From positions 248,001 through 312,000 of the forward strand of contig CBDFIW010000002.1 in assembly GCA_965248255.1 (NCBI GenBank): a stretch of 64,000 nt of DNA, in the 5' to 3' direction. This stretch comes from JAKZVK01 sp965248255 (GTDB lineage: Bacteria > Acidobacteriota > Terriglobia > Bryobacterales > UBA6623). A program made the position numbers and the translations under genes. Below are positions 45,665-54,580 of the stretch, piece by piece (the stretch's first letter is position 1; every line of letters begins with the position of its first letter). The notes under the pieces were generated by a model. The model worked only from the letters and a program-made list of their open reading frames with translations. It ran no database searches and had not been told where the DNA came from.

Positions 45665-47032
45665 ATGCGCCCTTCAACACGATGTCTTGCTCATCTGCTT
45701 CTGTTCTGTTTTTCTTCGTTGACGCCGGCGGCTTCCGCGGAATCCTGGAAGGCCGGCGTTGCGAAGGTGCGCATCACCCCGGACCGCCCACTGTGGATGG
45801 CCGGTTATGGCTCCCGCGACAGGCCTTCCCAGGGGACCGCTCAAGAACTCTACGCCAAGGCACTTGCTCTCGAAGACGAACGCGGCAAACGGATCGTGCT
45901 GGTCACGACCGACATGCTTGGGTTTCCGCGCGATGTGGCACAACGGGTCACCGGCGAGGCCGGGCGGCTTTACGAGCTGCCGCGAGAGGCGATCCTGCTG
46001 AACTCGTCTCACACCCACGCCGGGCCCGTGGTAGGCCGCAACCTGGCAGCGGCTTACCCGACCATGACCCAAGAACAGTGGGCGCATGTGGACGAATATA
46101 CAAGGCGTCTGGAGGGCCAGCTCGTGCGTCTGATCGGAAGGGCGGTCGATGAACTGACGCCGGCCCGGGTTCAGTTCGGGCGGACCCGTGGCGGTTTCGC
46201 GGTGAATCGGCGTCGAAAGACACCCGCGGGCTATCGAGGCGGGAACAGCAACTGGGAAGCGCCGGTCGATCACGATGTGCCGATTCTGCGAGTGGAAGAC
46301 CCGAACAGTGGCCTGCGAGCAGTGGTGTTTGGATACGCTTGCCACAACACCGCCATTCGCGGGGATTTCTATCAGTTCCATGGCGGCTGGGCGGGCTCGG
46401 CGCAAATGCGTTTGGAAGAGAAGCACCCGGGTGCTACCGCTCTGTTCGTCATGGGTTGTGGCGCGGACGCCAACCCCTACCCCCGCGGCAACGAGCTGCC
46501 CGACGTCCATGGCGAAGCGCTGGCGGCGATGATCGAGCAGGCTTTCGAAAAGCCGTTTCGGCAGGTGCGAGGACCTCTGCGCACAGCCTACGAGGAGTTC
46601 CCGTTGGCGTTTGCCGCGCCTCCGTCGCGAGAGAAGCTCAAGGCGGAACAGAAGGGCGACAATCCTTACCGCAGCTACCACGCGCGCGAGATGCTGAAGA
46701 TTCTTGATCGTGAGGGGCGTCTCCCGATCGAGTATCCCTACGCGGCACAAGTGTGGAAGTTCGGCGACGACCTGACGCTCATCGCACTGGCGGGCGAGGT
46801 GGTGGTGGACTACGCCTCGCGGTTGAAGCGCGAGCTGGGCGCCGGGAAACTGTGGGTGGCCGGATACAGCAACGACGTGTTCGCGTATATCCCTTCGCGG
46901 CGAGTGCTGGAGGAAGGCGGCTACGAAGCATCGGGAGCGATGATCTACTACTTACAGCCGGGGCCGTTCACGCCGGCGGTGGAGGAGACGATCATCCGCA
47001 AGGTTCACGCGCTGGTGAGGCGCACACGGTGA
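45665..47032 (+). CDS. Exported neutral/alkaline non-lysosomal ceramidase-like protein
   Basis: A 455-residue protein with a signal peptide (CLAHLLLFCFSSLTPAASA). The mature part opens WKAGVAKVRITPDRPLWMAG, and continues SHTHAGPVV and a central VFGYACHNTAIRGDFYQFHG, then FVMGCGADANPYPRG. These His/Asp motifs belong to the N-terminal domain of the neutral ceramidase family, but the C-terminal immunoglobulin-like domain is absent, as in many bacterial relatives of unknown substrate. ATG 45665 is preferred over TTG 45647. The gene stands alone between the kinase region and two oxidoreductase genes. Confidence 0.85.
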   Translation: MRPSTRCLAHLLLFCFSSLTPAASAESWKAGVAKVRITPDRPLWMAGYGSRDRPSQGTAQELYAKALALEDERGKRIVLVTTDMLGFPRDVAQRVTGEAGRLYELPREAILLNSSHTHAGPVVGRNLAAAYPTMTQEQWAHVDEYTRRLEGQLVRLIGRAVDELTPARVQFGRTRGGFAVNRRRKTPAGYRGGNSNWEAPVDHDVPILRVEDPNSGLRAVVFGYACHNTAIRGDFYQFHGGWAGSAQMRLEEKHPGATALFVMGCGADANPYPRGNELPDVHGEALAAMIEQAFEKPFRQVRGPLRTAYEEFPLAFAAPPSREKLKAEQKGDNPYRSYHAREMLKILDREGRLPIEYPYAAQVWKFGDDLTLIALAGEVVVDYASRLKRELGAGKLWVAGYSNDVFAYIPSRRVLEEGGYEASGAMIYYLQPGPFTPAVEETIIRKVHALVRRTR

Positions 47033-47080
47033 CCGCTGATACCGCGTTCAAGGCGGTGCATCCGCCATCGCGAAACAGAG

Positions 47081-47100
47081 CCGCGGGCGGAAGCCCGCGG
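47081..47100. repeat. Hairpin with GGAA tetraloop
   Basis: CCGCGGGC, GGAA, GCCCGCGG: a perfect 8-base stem with a GNRA-type loop between the ceramidase-like gene and the next oxidoreductase gene. No T-run follows, so it is a weak terminator candidate or a small repeat. Confidence 0.4.
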
Positions 47101-47176
47101 TCATCCGCTCCGGACTGGAGACGATCATGCTGAGTAGCTGGTGCGTCAGTCACTTACTTCGGCGCCAACATCGCTT

Positions 47177-48211
47177 ATGAAAGATGGAATGAATGAAGCG
47201 GCGCTCACACCCGTCAACTGGGGGATTCTCAGCACGGCGAAGATCGCGGTCCGGAAAGTGATCCCTGCCATGCTGAAGGGCCGACTTGGCCGCGTGTCCG
47301 CAATCGCTTCGCGTGACCGCGACCGGGCGCGTGCCGGGGCGCAGGAACTGGGGATTTCCAAAGCATACGGATCCTACGAGGAACTGCTAGCCGACCCCGA
47401 CATCGAGGCGATCTACAATCCCTTGCCCAACCACTTACACGTGCCTTGGTCTGCCAAGGCGGCGAGGGCGGGCAAACATGTGCTGTGTGAGAAGCCACTC
47501 GCCATCACGGCCGAAGAGGCACAGACGCTCATCAAAGTCAGAGACGAGACGGGGGTTCTCATCCAGGAAGCGTTCATGGTGCGCAGCCATCCGCAGTGGC
47601 TGCGGGTGAGGGAATGGGTTCGTGAGAGGCGGATCGGCGAGCTGCGGACGATCCAAGGGTTCTTCAGTTACACCAATCTCGACCCCGCGAACATCCGCAA
47701 CCAGATCGATATCGGGGGCGGCGGGATCTACGATATCGGCTGCTACCCCATCACGACGTCGCGCTTCCTCTTTGAAGCCGAGCCGTCCCGCGCGGTCGCT
47801 TTGATCGAGCGCGATCCCGAGATGGAAGTCGACCGGCTGACGAGCGGCATGCTGGACTTCCCCGGCGGGCAGGCGAGCTTTGTCTGCTCGACGCAGCTCG
47901 TGCCGTTCCAGCGTATGCAAGTGTTCGGGACGAAGGGGCGAATCGACATCGAGATTCCCTTCAACGCACCGCCCGATCGGCCCTGCCGGATCTTTATCGA
48001 TGACGGCAGTGCAGCGCCTTCGCCGAGTTCGGCCCGAGAAGAGACCTTTGACGTAGTGGACCAGTACACCCTGCAAGCGGACCTGTTCTCCCGCGCGATC
48101 CGCACTGGTGAGCCGCTCGAGTTTCCGCTGGAGGACGCCGTGCGGAACATCAAGGTCATCGAGGCGTTGTTTCAGTCGGCGGAGAGCGGCCGGTGGGAGA
48201 CGGTGGCATGA
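47177..48211 (+). CDS. Gfo/Idh/MocA family oxidoreductase (cytoplasmic)
   Basis: About 344 residues. The Rossmann start is NWGILSTAKIAVRKVIPAM, then YNPLPNHLHVPWS, the catalytic region GKHVLCEKPLAI, and FMVRSHPQW. The C-terminal domain includes GGGGIYDIGCYPI, where the conserved Asp/Asn-His dyad region of the family falls. It has no signal peptide, unlike the amber-containing relative at 3875. It probably oxidises or epimerises a sugar or polyol. ATG 47177 or ATG 47189 starts the protein. The second oxidoreductase gene follows 65 bases later on the same strand. Confidence 0.9.
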   Translation: MKDGMNEAALTPVNWGILSTAKIAVRKVIPAMLKGRLGRVSAIASRDRDRARAGAQELGISKAYGSYEELLADPDIEAIYNPLPNHLHVPWSAKAARAGKHVLCEKPLAITAEEAQTLIKVRDETGVLIQEAFMVRSHPQWLRVREWVRERRIGELRTIQGFFSYTNLDPANIRNQIDIGGGGIYDIGCYPITTSRFLFEAEPSRAVALIERDPEMEVDRLTSGMLDFPGGQASFVCSTQLVPFQRMQVFGTKGRIDIEIPFNAPPDRPCRIFIDDGSAAPSPSSAREETFDVVDQYTLQADLFSRAIRTGEPLEFPLEDAVRNIKVIEALFQSAESGRWETVA

Positions 48212-48227
48212 GCGGGTCATCGGGGAG

Positions 48228-48259
48228 GTAGGGGCGCGCCATGGCGTGCCGCGGGCTCG
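48228..48259. repeat. Dispersed GC-rich palindromic repeat, copy 2
   Basis: GTAGGGGCGCGCCATGGCGTG followed by CCGCGGGCTCG is the second copy of the repeat at 7772-7804. It lies in the gap between the two oxidoreductase genes, just upstream of the second gene's ribosome binding site. Confidence 0.55.
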
Positions 48260-48276
48260 TGGAAAGAGAGGACCGC

Positions 48277-49341
48277 ATGCCTGAGGCGACAAAACTCGCT
48301 GTAGTGGGGTTGGGCCGTATTGGAGTGGTCCATGCTGGGCATGTGCAGCAGCTCGCCGCAACGGGGGCCTGCCGGTTGGTGGCATTGGTCGACTGCGACC
48401 AACCGCGCGCCGAGACCCTGGCGGCGGAGCTAAAAACAGGCAGCAGCGGCATTCGGACGTTCGCGAGCATCGAGGAGTTGGTCGCCTCCGGGATCAGCAA
48501 TGCCGCTGTCGTCTCGACGCCCACCGATCAGCATCAACAGCACGCCGAGGCGTTGATCGCGGCGGGTCATCGTATCTTGCTCGAAAAACCGTTGACGGAC
48601 TCGCTGGACTCGGATCGTGAGTTTGTCAGCGTGCTGAACAAGACCGCTCCGAACGCTCTGATGCTGGCCTTCCAGAGGCGGTTCGACCGGCCTCTCGTGC
48701 GCGCCAAACAACTTCTCGACGAGGGCGCGATCGGACGGCCGTTTAAACTGGTCTCGGTTATGGAGGACTCGCGTCCTGTGCCTCCGGGATATCGCAGCGG
48801 GGGCCTGCTGCAAGACATGTCGGTGCACAATGTAGACGAGGCGCTTTGGTTGACGGGCCAGACGCCCACCGCGGCGCTGGCGACGGGCGCGCAGCTCTAC
48901 AGTCATCGGCTCTCGACGGCAAACGAGGACTTTGACGACGGCTTTCTGCAGATCTGGTTCGGGCCGGACATGGCGGCGCAGATCCACGTGACCCGCAACC
49001 ATGTCCCTGGATATCGGGTCGAGACGTGGATCTTCGGTGAGGAGGGGAACATTCACGTGGGCCACTTCGAGCAGAAGGGAGAGGTCGTCGTCGAGGCCTA
49101 TGGACGGGAGCGGAGGCTGGCGCGGGATGTTTTTCTGCTGGCTGATTACGGGCGTGAATGCCCGGAGTTCGTCGCCCGCTTCGGCCAGGCCTATCGCGAT
49201 GAGTTGGCGTACTTCGTGGAGCAGTGCCGCAGCGGCGAGCCGTTCGCCGTCAACCAAAACGACGGGCTGCGCGCGATGGAGGTCATAGACGCCGGTTTGC
49301 GCTCTCTGATGGCGCGCGACGAAGCGAGCAGTATTGGTTAG
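48277..49341 (+). CDS. Gfo/Idh/MocA family oxidoreductase (IolG-like)
   Basis: A 354-residue dehydrogenase. NAD-binding KLAVVGLGRIGVVHAGHV, then VSTPTDQHQQHAEA, catalytic LLEKPLTD and the IolG-type FQRRFDRPLVRAK. The active-site stretch GGLLQDMSVHNVDEALWLTG contains the Asp/His pair of the family. Similarity is closest to myo-inositol 2-dehydrogenase types, but no other inositol gene is here. ATG 48277 is preceded by AGAGAGG. Its TAG stop (49339-49341) lies in the left arm of an inverted-repeat element. Confidence 0.9.
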   Translation: MPEATKLAVVGLGRIGVVHAGHVQQLAATGACRLVALVDCDQPRAETLAAELKTGSSGIRTFASIEELVASGISNAAVVSTPTDQHQQHAEALIAAGHRILLEKPLTDSLDSDREFVSVLNKTAPNALMLAFQRRFDRPLVRAKQLLDEGAIGRPFKLVSVMEDSRPVPPGYRSGGLLQDMSVHNVDEALWLTGQTPTAALATGAQLYSHRLSTANEDFDDGFLQIWFGPDMAAQIHVTRNHVPGYRVETWIFGEEGNIHVGHFEQKGEVVVEAYGRERRLARDVFLLADYGRECPEFVARFGQAYRDELAYFVEQCRSGEPFAVNQNDGLRAMEVIDAGLRSLMARDEASSIG

Positions 49342-49452
49342 GGGCCGTGAAAAAATGGGGACTGTACCGAGCGGCGCCCACGTAACTTCTTTGTTTTCAG
49401 ATCCCGCAGGTGGCGCGAAGCGGACTGTCCCCGATTTTTTCACGGTCCCTTA
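49338..49452. repeat. 115-bp element with ~30-bp inverted repeats (GGGACCGTGAAAAAAT type)
   Basis: The left arm TTAGGGGCCGTGAAAAAATG runs on to GGGACTGT; the right arm, complemented, is CTAAGGGACCGTGAAAAAAT and runs on to CGGGGACAGT. The middle (about 49370-49420) is not coding. The left arm carries the stop codon of the oxidoreductase gene, and the right arm abuts the ribosome binding site of the next gene. It could be a bidirectional terminator or a MITE-like unit. Confidence 0.55.
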
Positions 49453-49466
49453 GAAGGAGGTTCCTG

Positions 49467-50555
49467 ATGACAAAGCCGGCGCCGCGCGCGCCTTTTGCAG
49501 GTGGGCGCCGCGAGTTCCTATTGGCCGCCGTAGGTAGTTTAGCCGCCTGCGCCCCGCCCGATCCGTCGTATCGCGAGCCGGAGGACTTGGTCGTCAACGT
49601 CACCTCGCGCGACCAGTGGGCCCGGCGGCGCGAGACCGTGCTCTACAACCTGCAGCTCGTGATGGGGGAGTACCCCAAGCATGAGAAGCCACCGCTCGAC
49701 GTCGAGGAACTCGAGAAGGTCGGCTTCCCCAAGTTCACACGGACGAAGATCACCTACGTCAGCGAGGAGAACGACCGTGTCCCAGCCTACCTGCTGATGC
49801 CGAAGGACCGCCCGGGACTCACGGGCAAGGCAGGCAAGACGGCCGGCATGCTGTGCCTGCATCAGACGACCAAGATCGGCAAAGGCGAGCCGGCGGGGCT
49901 GGGCGGCAAGCCGGATCTGCACTATGCCAAAGAGCTGGCCGAACGAGGCTACGTGGCCCTGGCGCCCGACTACCCCAACTTCGGCGACTACCAGTTCGAC
50001 CCCTACGCAAACGGCTACGTCAGCGCCACCATGAAAGGCATCTGGAACCATGCGCGCGCAGTCGACCTGCTGCAATCGCTGCCCGAGGTCGACAAAGACC
50101 GCATCGGCTCAATCGGCCATTCCCTCGGCGGACACAACACACTCTATGTCGGCGCGTTCGACGAGCGCATTCGTGCGCTGGTGACGAGCTGCGGCTTCAA
50201 CTCCTTCTACAAGTACAAGGGCGGCGACCTGTCGGGCTGGAGCCACAAGGGCTACATGCCTCGTATCGCCGAGCGTTACGGCAAAGACCCGGCGCAGATG
50301 CCGTTCGATTTCACGCACGTCCTGGCGGCCCAGGCGCCCCGCGCGGTCTTCATCAACGCGCCGGTCGGTGATTCGAACTTCGAGGTCTCAGGTGTGCGCG
50401 ACTGTGTCAACGCGGCCATGCCAATCTACGACGACATCTTCGGCGCCGGCGAGAAGCTGGTCGCCGTCTACCCCGACGCCGGCCACGAGTTCCCGCCCGA
50501 CATTCGCGAACAGGCCTACGACTTTCTCGACCGCTGGGTGGGAATCGCGGCTTGA
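49467..50555 (+). CDS. Exported alpha/beta hydrolase (dienelactone-hydrolase-like)
   Basis: A 362-residue protein with a Tat-like N-terminus (GGRREFLLAAVGSLAACA), which also has a lipobox-like Cys. The fold is alpha/beta hydrolase: nucleophile elbow IGSIGHSLGGHN near residue 218, an acidic residue probably in APVGDSNFEVSG, and His in YPDAGHEFPPDI. Such acetyl-xylan-esterase or dienelactone-hydrolase relatives cleave esters in exported carbohydrates or lipids. A strong ribosome binding site (GAAGGAGG) precedes ATG 49467. It follows the inverted-repeat element, so its transcription may be separate from the oxidoreductase genes. Confidence 0.87.
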   Translation: MTKPAPRAPFAGGRREFLLAAVGSLAACAPPDPSYREPEDLVVNVTSRDQWARRRETVLYNLQLVMGEYPKHEKPPLDVEELEKVGFPKFTRTKITYVSEENDRVPAYLLMPKDRPGLTGKAGKTAGMLCLHQTTKIGKGEPAGLGGKPDLHYAKELAERGYVALAPDYPNFGDYQFDPYANGYVSATMKGIWNHARAVDLLQSLPEVDKDRIGSIGHSLGGHNTLYVGAFDERIRALVTSCGFNSFYKYKGGDLSGWSHKGYMPRIAERYGKDPAQMPFDFTHVLAAQAPRAVFINAPVGDSNFEVSGVRDCVNAAMPIYDDIFGAGEKLVAVYPDAGHEFPPDIREQAYDFLDRWVGIAA

Positions 50556-50637
50556 GCTCGGCCTCAGGGGCTCACGACTCTCCCTCATGCAGCGCACCAC
50601 GATTCGCGGCGCCGCCCCGCACCGCCACGCGGACGCG

Positions 50638-50730
50638 AGCCCCCGAAGGGGGCGGCCCAGATATCAGCCCAGTGCGTAAGCGCTGGGCGAGAAAGACTCA
50701 AAATCGATCGGGCCCTGTAAGGGCGATTCA
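50638..50730. repeat. Three-hairpin repeat module, copy 1
   Basis: Three hairpins follow each other: AGCCCCCGAAGGGGGC (50638-50653), GCCCAGTGCGTAAGCGCTGGGC (about 50667-50688) and GCCCTGTAAGGGC (about 50712-50724). The same order, with the same linker words (CGGCCCA, ATC), occurs at 52050-52144. It abuts the left end of the IS5 element. Confidence 0.6.
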
Positions 50731-50735
50731 ACTAG

Positions 50736-51563
50736 GGCGTGTTAACACTAACGTAGGGTATCGAAACGTAGAGCCTCGACGATGAGGGCGAAGTGGAGGA
50801 AGGCGAGGAACATGACGTCGAGCTTGTCGAAGCGGGAGAAGATGCGGCGGAATCCCTTGAGCCGTCGGAAGAGTCTCTCGATCTCGTTGCGGCGGCGATA
50901 GAGCGCTCGGTCGTATTCCCACGGCTCCAGGCGGGTGCGCCGGGGCGGCACGACGGGAATCCATCCGAAATCCAAAGCCAGTTGGCGTGTCTGATCGTCC
51001 TCATAGGCGCCGTCCATCAGCAGCGGCAGCGGCTCGGGCAGTGGCCCCAGACCACCGAGCAAGTTCGCGGCCCTGCTGGGCGTCGTGCGCTTGGCCGGGC
51101 GAGAGAGCGAAGGTTATCGCCGTTCGAGCATTTGCGGCAACCATATGAATCTTGGTGGTCCATCCGCCGCGGGATTTGCCGATCGCTCGCGGACCGTTTT
51201 TTTAACGCGCCCGTGCCGTCGGGATGAGCCTTCACGATGGTCGAGTCCATTGACACGGCTTCGATTCGGATGCGGGCCAGCTGCTCGCGCTGCAGTTTCT
51301 CGAAGACGGCGTCGAGCACGCCGTTCTTCGACCAGCGGTTCATGCGGGTATAAATGGTGTGCCAGTTACCGAAGCGTTTAGGCAAGCCGCGCCATTTGCA
51401 GCCCTGCTCGGCGACATACAACATGGCGTTCAAAACCGTGAGGTTCGGCAGGCTCACATTGCCGCGCTGGCGGGGCAGGACCGGCTCGATGCGGCGGTAT
51501 TGCTGCTCGGTGATCTCCATACCTCCGAGTATAGCAGCTTTTGCGACTTAGTGTTAACACAAC
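50736..51563. mobile_element. IS5-family insertion sequence (828 bp)
   Basis: The ends GGCGTGTTAACAC and, complemented, GTTGTGTTAACAC are inverted repeats. CTAG stands on both sides (50732-50735 and 51564-51567), a 4-base duplication fitting the YTAR target of IS5-type elements. The element encodes one transposase, split across three frames. It has entered the 3' end of a small Arg-rich gene. Confidence 0.82.
50748..51520 (-). pseudogene. IS5-family transposase, frameshifted
   Basis: The first frame (51520-51017) carries ITEQQYRRIEPVLP, WRGLPKRFGNWHTIYTR and Asp in VSMDSTIVKAHPDGTGA. After a run of seven A (51203-51197, minus strand) the family sequence (GPRAIGKSRGGWTTKIHMV) continues in a second frame. 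Near 51060 a further shift leads to the third frame (51062-50748), with GGLGPLPEPLPLLMDGAYED and the C-terminal RRRNEIERLFRRLKGF and FDKLDVMFLAFLHFALI. The first shift lies at an A-run where programmed frameshifting or slippage is known in IS5 (IS427-like) elements; the second has no such motif and probably inactivates the gene. Confidence 0.78.
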
Positions 51564-51766
51564 CTAGCCTCCGGCTCACGCCCCAACGACTTCGGACCCT
51601 TGCTCCCGGGCCGTGAGGGAGGCTTCCGTCTACCGTCTCGCAACCACCGTGGCGGACGGCCCCGCCGCTTCCCCTTCCCCCGCGCCAGAATCTCCAGCGT
51701 GCCGATCGCCTGGTTCAACAACTCGCGCTCCTGATGGAGCTCCTTCAACACCGCATGCACGTCCAT
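51554..51766 (-). CDS. Small Arg/Lys-rich protein, 3' end replaced by the IS5 terminus
   Basis: A 70-residue frame. A helical N-terminus (MDVHAVLKELHQERELLNQA) is followed by a basic stretch GKGKRRGRPPRWLRDGRRKP with an AT-hook-like RGRPP. I recall many short hypothetical proteins of this pattern; the function is unknown. ATG 51766 has AGGAG upstream. The last residues (ARLC) and the TAA stop (51556-51554) are encoded by the terminal repeat of the IS5 element, so the natural C-terminus is lost or altered. Confidence 0.55.
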   Translation of the reverse strand: MDVHAVLKELHQERELLNQAIGTLEILARGKGKRRGRPPRWLRDGRRKPPSRPGSKGPKSLGREPEARLC

Positions 51767-51805
51767 GATGACCTTCTCCTTGCATGAGAAGACCACCACG
51801 GACAC

Positions 51806-52223
51806 AGGCCCGTTAGAATGGTAACGTCGCTTTCCACGGGTCTGTGCCGTGGTGGCGAAAGGCCTCGGCGGAAGGTCTATCTTCCGTCGGGGCCGCTACC
51901 ATTCTACCGCTTTCCCGTCCCTCCTGCTCACATTTCTCGGGAATCAAAGCGAATTCTATGACGCCCCCGCAGCCCCCGAAGAGGGCGACCCAGTCAACAG
52001 CTCCGGGAGCCCAACTGAACTCCCGTCCGCAAAGCGGACACAGGACCTTAGCCCCCGAAGGGGGCGGCCCAACTAATGAACCCAGGGTGTCAACCCTGGG
52101 AAAGCAATCCACCAATCCGAAGAGAGCCCTGAAAGGGGCGACTCACCTCCCTCCCCTTGACACCGCACTCAATCCCATGCCCTTCCGGCACACACGCACC
52201 ACGACCCTCCGCCGCCCCGCGGT
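51806..52223. other. 418-bp non-coding region with hairpin repeats
   Basis: The stretch holds no convincing gene. At 51815-51900 words such as AGAATGGTA and its inverse TACCATTCT bracket a GC-rich palindrome. From 51964 to 52144 there is an array of hairpins: GCCCCCGAAGAGGGC, GGGAGCCCAACTGAACTCCC, TCCGCAAAGCGGA, AGCCCCCGAAGGGGGC, CCCAGGGTGTCAACCCTGGG and GCCCTGAAAGGGGC. The last three repeat the module at 50638-50730. Confidence 0.6.
52050..52144. repeat. Three-hairpin repeat module, copy 2
   Basis: Same three-hairpin order as 50638-50730: AGCCCCCGAAGGGGGC, a CCCAGGGT / ACCCTGGG stem and GCCCTGAAAGGG. Spacing is nearly the same (about 95 bases). It follows a related but different array (51964-52040). 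Confidence 0.6.
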
Positions 52224-54124
52224 TCACGAATAACGGTCCGGCCTTTCATCTGTGTTCATCTGTGGTTCCTTCCTCCCCCCACTCCTCCAACTTCCGCCGC
52301 ACCTTGCCGGCGTTGGGGTCTTCGATCTGCTCGTAGATCGCCAGCGCGTCTCGGGCGCGATCGGTAGAACCTGCTCGAAGTACTCGATCGCCCGCCGCGT
52401 CTCCCCCAACTGCAAGTAGGCGCCGCCCAGGTTGCCCAGCGCCCTCCCTTCCCCATCTTTGTTGCCCAGCTTGCGGGCGGCCTTCAGCGAGCCTTCCAGC
52501 CAACGGACGCGTTCGCGCGGATGCAGGCGCAGTTCGAGCACGTAAGGGGCTACTCCGCGAAAGCCCTGTGCCAACGTGGCCGCGCGATCGTCCGAGGACG
52601 CCTGCTCCGCCGCCCAGGCCTGCCCCGTCTCGATGTGCGCCCGCTCGCGGTCGAACAAACGCAACCCTTCTAGCACACCCTCACCGCCTTTCTCGTAGGT
52701 GTCGTCGGCTTTTGAAGCGACCCTCAGGAAATGGACGGCATGCCGTCCGGCCGCGCCGTAAGCCTCTTCTTCACTCCGGCCCTTTCGGGCCAGGTCGCGC
52801 ATCAGGTCGTGCAGCCGGAAGCGCTCGTCCTTAGCGTCATAGAGCACGAGGCTGCGGCCCACCAACGTATCCAACTCCCCGTCCTTGAACTCCCCCACCG
52901 CCTCGGCCGCCGCCCTGTTGAACGGTGCTGGAAACACCGCCAGCGATCGCCAGCGCGCCACCAGTTCCGGGGCGTCGCGTTCCAGCGCCTCGACGCTGTC
53001 GTCCAGCACAGCCATCGCGTCGCGTCCTTCAAAGTGCAGCTCCGAGCGCTTCCCTTCCACGCGCTTCAGGTAGTCACCCACCGCCAGCGCGGGCGACGCG
53101 GCCAGCCGGTTGCCCGCCACCCGCAGCGCCAGCGGCAGATCGCCGCATAGCTCGGCCAGACTGTCGAGCTGGCCGTCTTCGGCGGGCTTGTCGCCGAGGA
53201 TCGCTCGCAACAGTGCTACCGACTCGGGCCGCAGTAACTCGTCGAGGTCGACTCGCTTGATGCCACCAAGCTGCACCGTCTGCCGCGAAGTGACCAGCAG
53301 CGCCGAGGGCGGCTTCGGCACGAGCGGCCTCACCTGCTCGCTGTCACGGGCGTTGTCGGCCAGCACCAGCACCGCCCGCTCGGCCAGCAGCCCATGGTAG
53401 AGCCCGGCGATCTGCTCGGGCTGGTCGGGCAACTTCTGCTCGGGCTCGACGGCCAGGATCACGTTGGCCATGGCCTGCCCCGGCGCAAGCGGCTCGGCCT
53501 CGAGCCCGCGCAGGTTCACCAGCACCTGCCCGCCGGGATACAGTTCGCGCACCTCCCGCGCCACGTAGTACGCCAGCTCGGTCTTGCCGACGCCGCCCTG
53601 TCCGCCGATGGCGGTGATCCCCGCGCCCTGGCGGTTGCGCAGCCGCGCGATGAGTTGATCGGCCTGGCTCGTGCGGCCGGTGAAGTCCGCCACGGGGTCC
53701 GGCAGTTGAGGGACGATACGGGCCGTAGCGGCGGCTACTGCGGGCTGGGTCGCCACCGAAGGTCCGGGACCGAACTGCGGTGTTGATCCGGGGTGAAAAT
53801 GTGCTTCCTGAATAAAGGTCATCCCCGTTGAGTCTCGGGCGTCGACGTTTGCGATAAGCCCCTGCTGCTGCCAGTAATTCTGAATCGTCGCTTCTGCCCT
53901 CGCTTGCTCAAGCAGCGCTGCTATCTCTTTGGCGAGGTGTGGGTCCGCAGCCAACAACTGTTGCAGGGGTGCGGTCAGCGCCGGGGCCGAGGGCTTTCCG
54001 TCCGCTTGTTCGGCGCTCTCTTCCAGCGCCTTGCCCCCGGGCCTCCCGCGTAGCTTGTCCCGGAGCTGTTTGCCAAACTCGACAACCTTCTCCGCCCCTT
54101 TATCCGCAGCCTTGTCGGCCACTT
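52224..54124 (-). pseudogene. STAND NTPase (NB-ARC plus TPR), 3' part of a gene split by IS3
   Basis: The 632-residue frame from GTG 54122 has a coiled, charged N-terminal region (about 1-90), then an NB-ARC ATPase. The P-loop GGQGGVGKT is at 173-181, Walker B VLVLADNA at 251-258, LVTSRQ at 276-281, GLPL-like CGDLPLALRVAG at 326-337 and MHD-like RLHDLMRDLARKG near 450. A single TPR (NKDGEGRALGNLGGAYLQLG) follows. Near 52365 the frame shifts: the family C-terminus (RDALAIYEQIEDPNAGKVRR) lies in another frame, and tandem TPRs expected before it are missing. The 5' end continues on the far side of the IS3 element at 55669-55773. Proteins of this class sense threats, including phage; here the gene is broken. 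Confidence 0.85.
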
Positions 54125-54193
54125 TGGAATGGACCCGAAAAGCGAGACCAGTAGAGAAGGGACAATGAACCAGGGAACGGTAAGGAGGTTCGA

Positions 54194-54580
54194 TTGTCTC
54201 GAAGACGATTCACGAAGGAGTTCAAGCTGGCGGCCGTCCGGCGGCTCGAAGCCGGCGAGTCCGGCTCGGCTCTCGCGCGCGAGCTGGAGGTGAAGCGCGA
54301 AAAGCTCTACGACTGGCTGGCACAAGTCGAGCGCTACGGCGTCGAGGGAGCCTTTCCCGGCGCGGGGCGGCGTCCCGGCGGCAGCGCCCGTGTCGAGCCC
54401 GGCCACGAAGCCCAGGCCCGCCTCGCGGAGCTGGAACGCAAAATCGGCCGCCAGGCCATGGAGATTGATTTTTTGTCCGCAGCCTTGCGGCGTGTCGAGG
54501 ATCTGCGCCGGCCGAGCATCGTCAGTGGAACCGGCGCGTCGCTGAGGAAGTACGGGCCGCAAGGCGGCAAGGCAACATGA
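54194..54580 (+). CDS. IS3-family transposase OrfA
   Basis: A 128-residue helix-turn-helix protein that recognises the IS ends: RRRFTKEFKLAAVRRLEAGE, then ALARELEVKREKLYDWLAQV. A leucine-rich C-terminal helix (ARLAELERKIGRQAMEIDFL) would multimerise. The start is TTG 54194 behind TAAGGAGG. Its stop overlaps orfB by four bases (ATGA), so orfB may be translated by coupling rather than by the frameshift usual for IS3. Confidence 0.85.
   Translation: MSRRRFTKEFKLAAVRRLEAGESGSALARELEVKREKLYDWLAQVERYGVEGAFPGAGRRPGGSARVEPGHEAQARLAELERKIGRQAMEIDFLSAALRRVEDLRRPSIVSGTGASLRKYGPQGGKAT

Noticed and set aside
50638..52144. CRISPR array
   Set aside because: The repeats are palindromic stems of different sequence with no constant direct repeat or regular spacers, and no cas gene is present.
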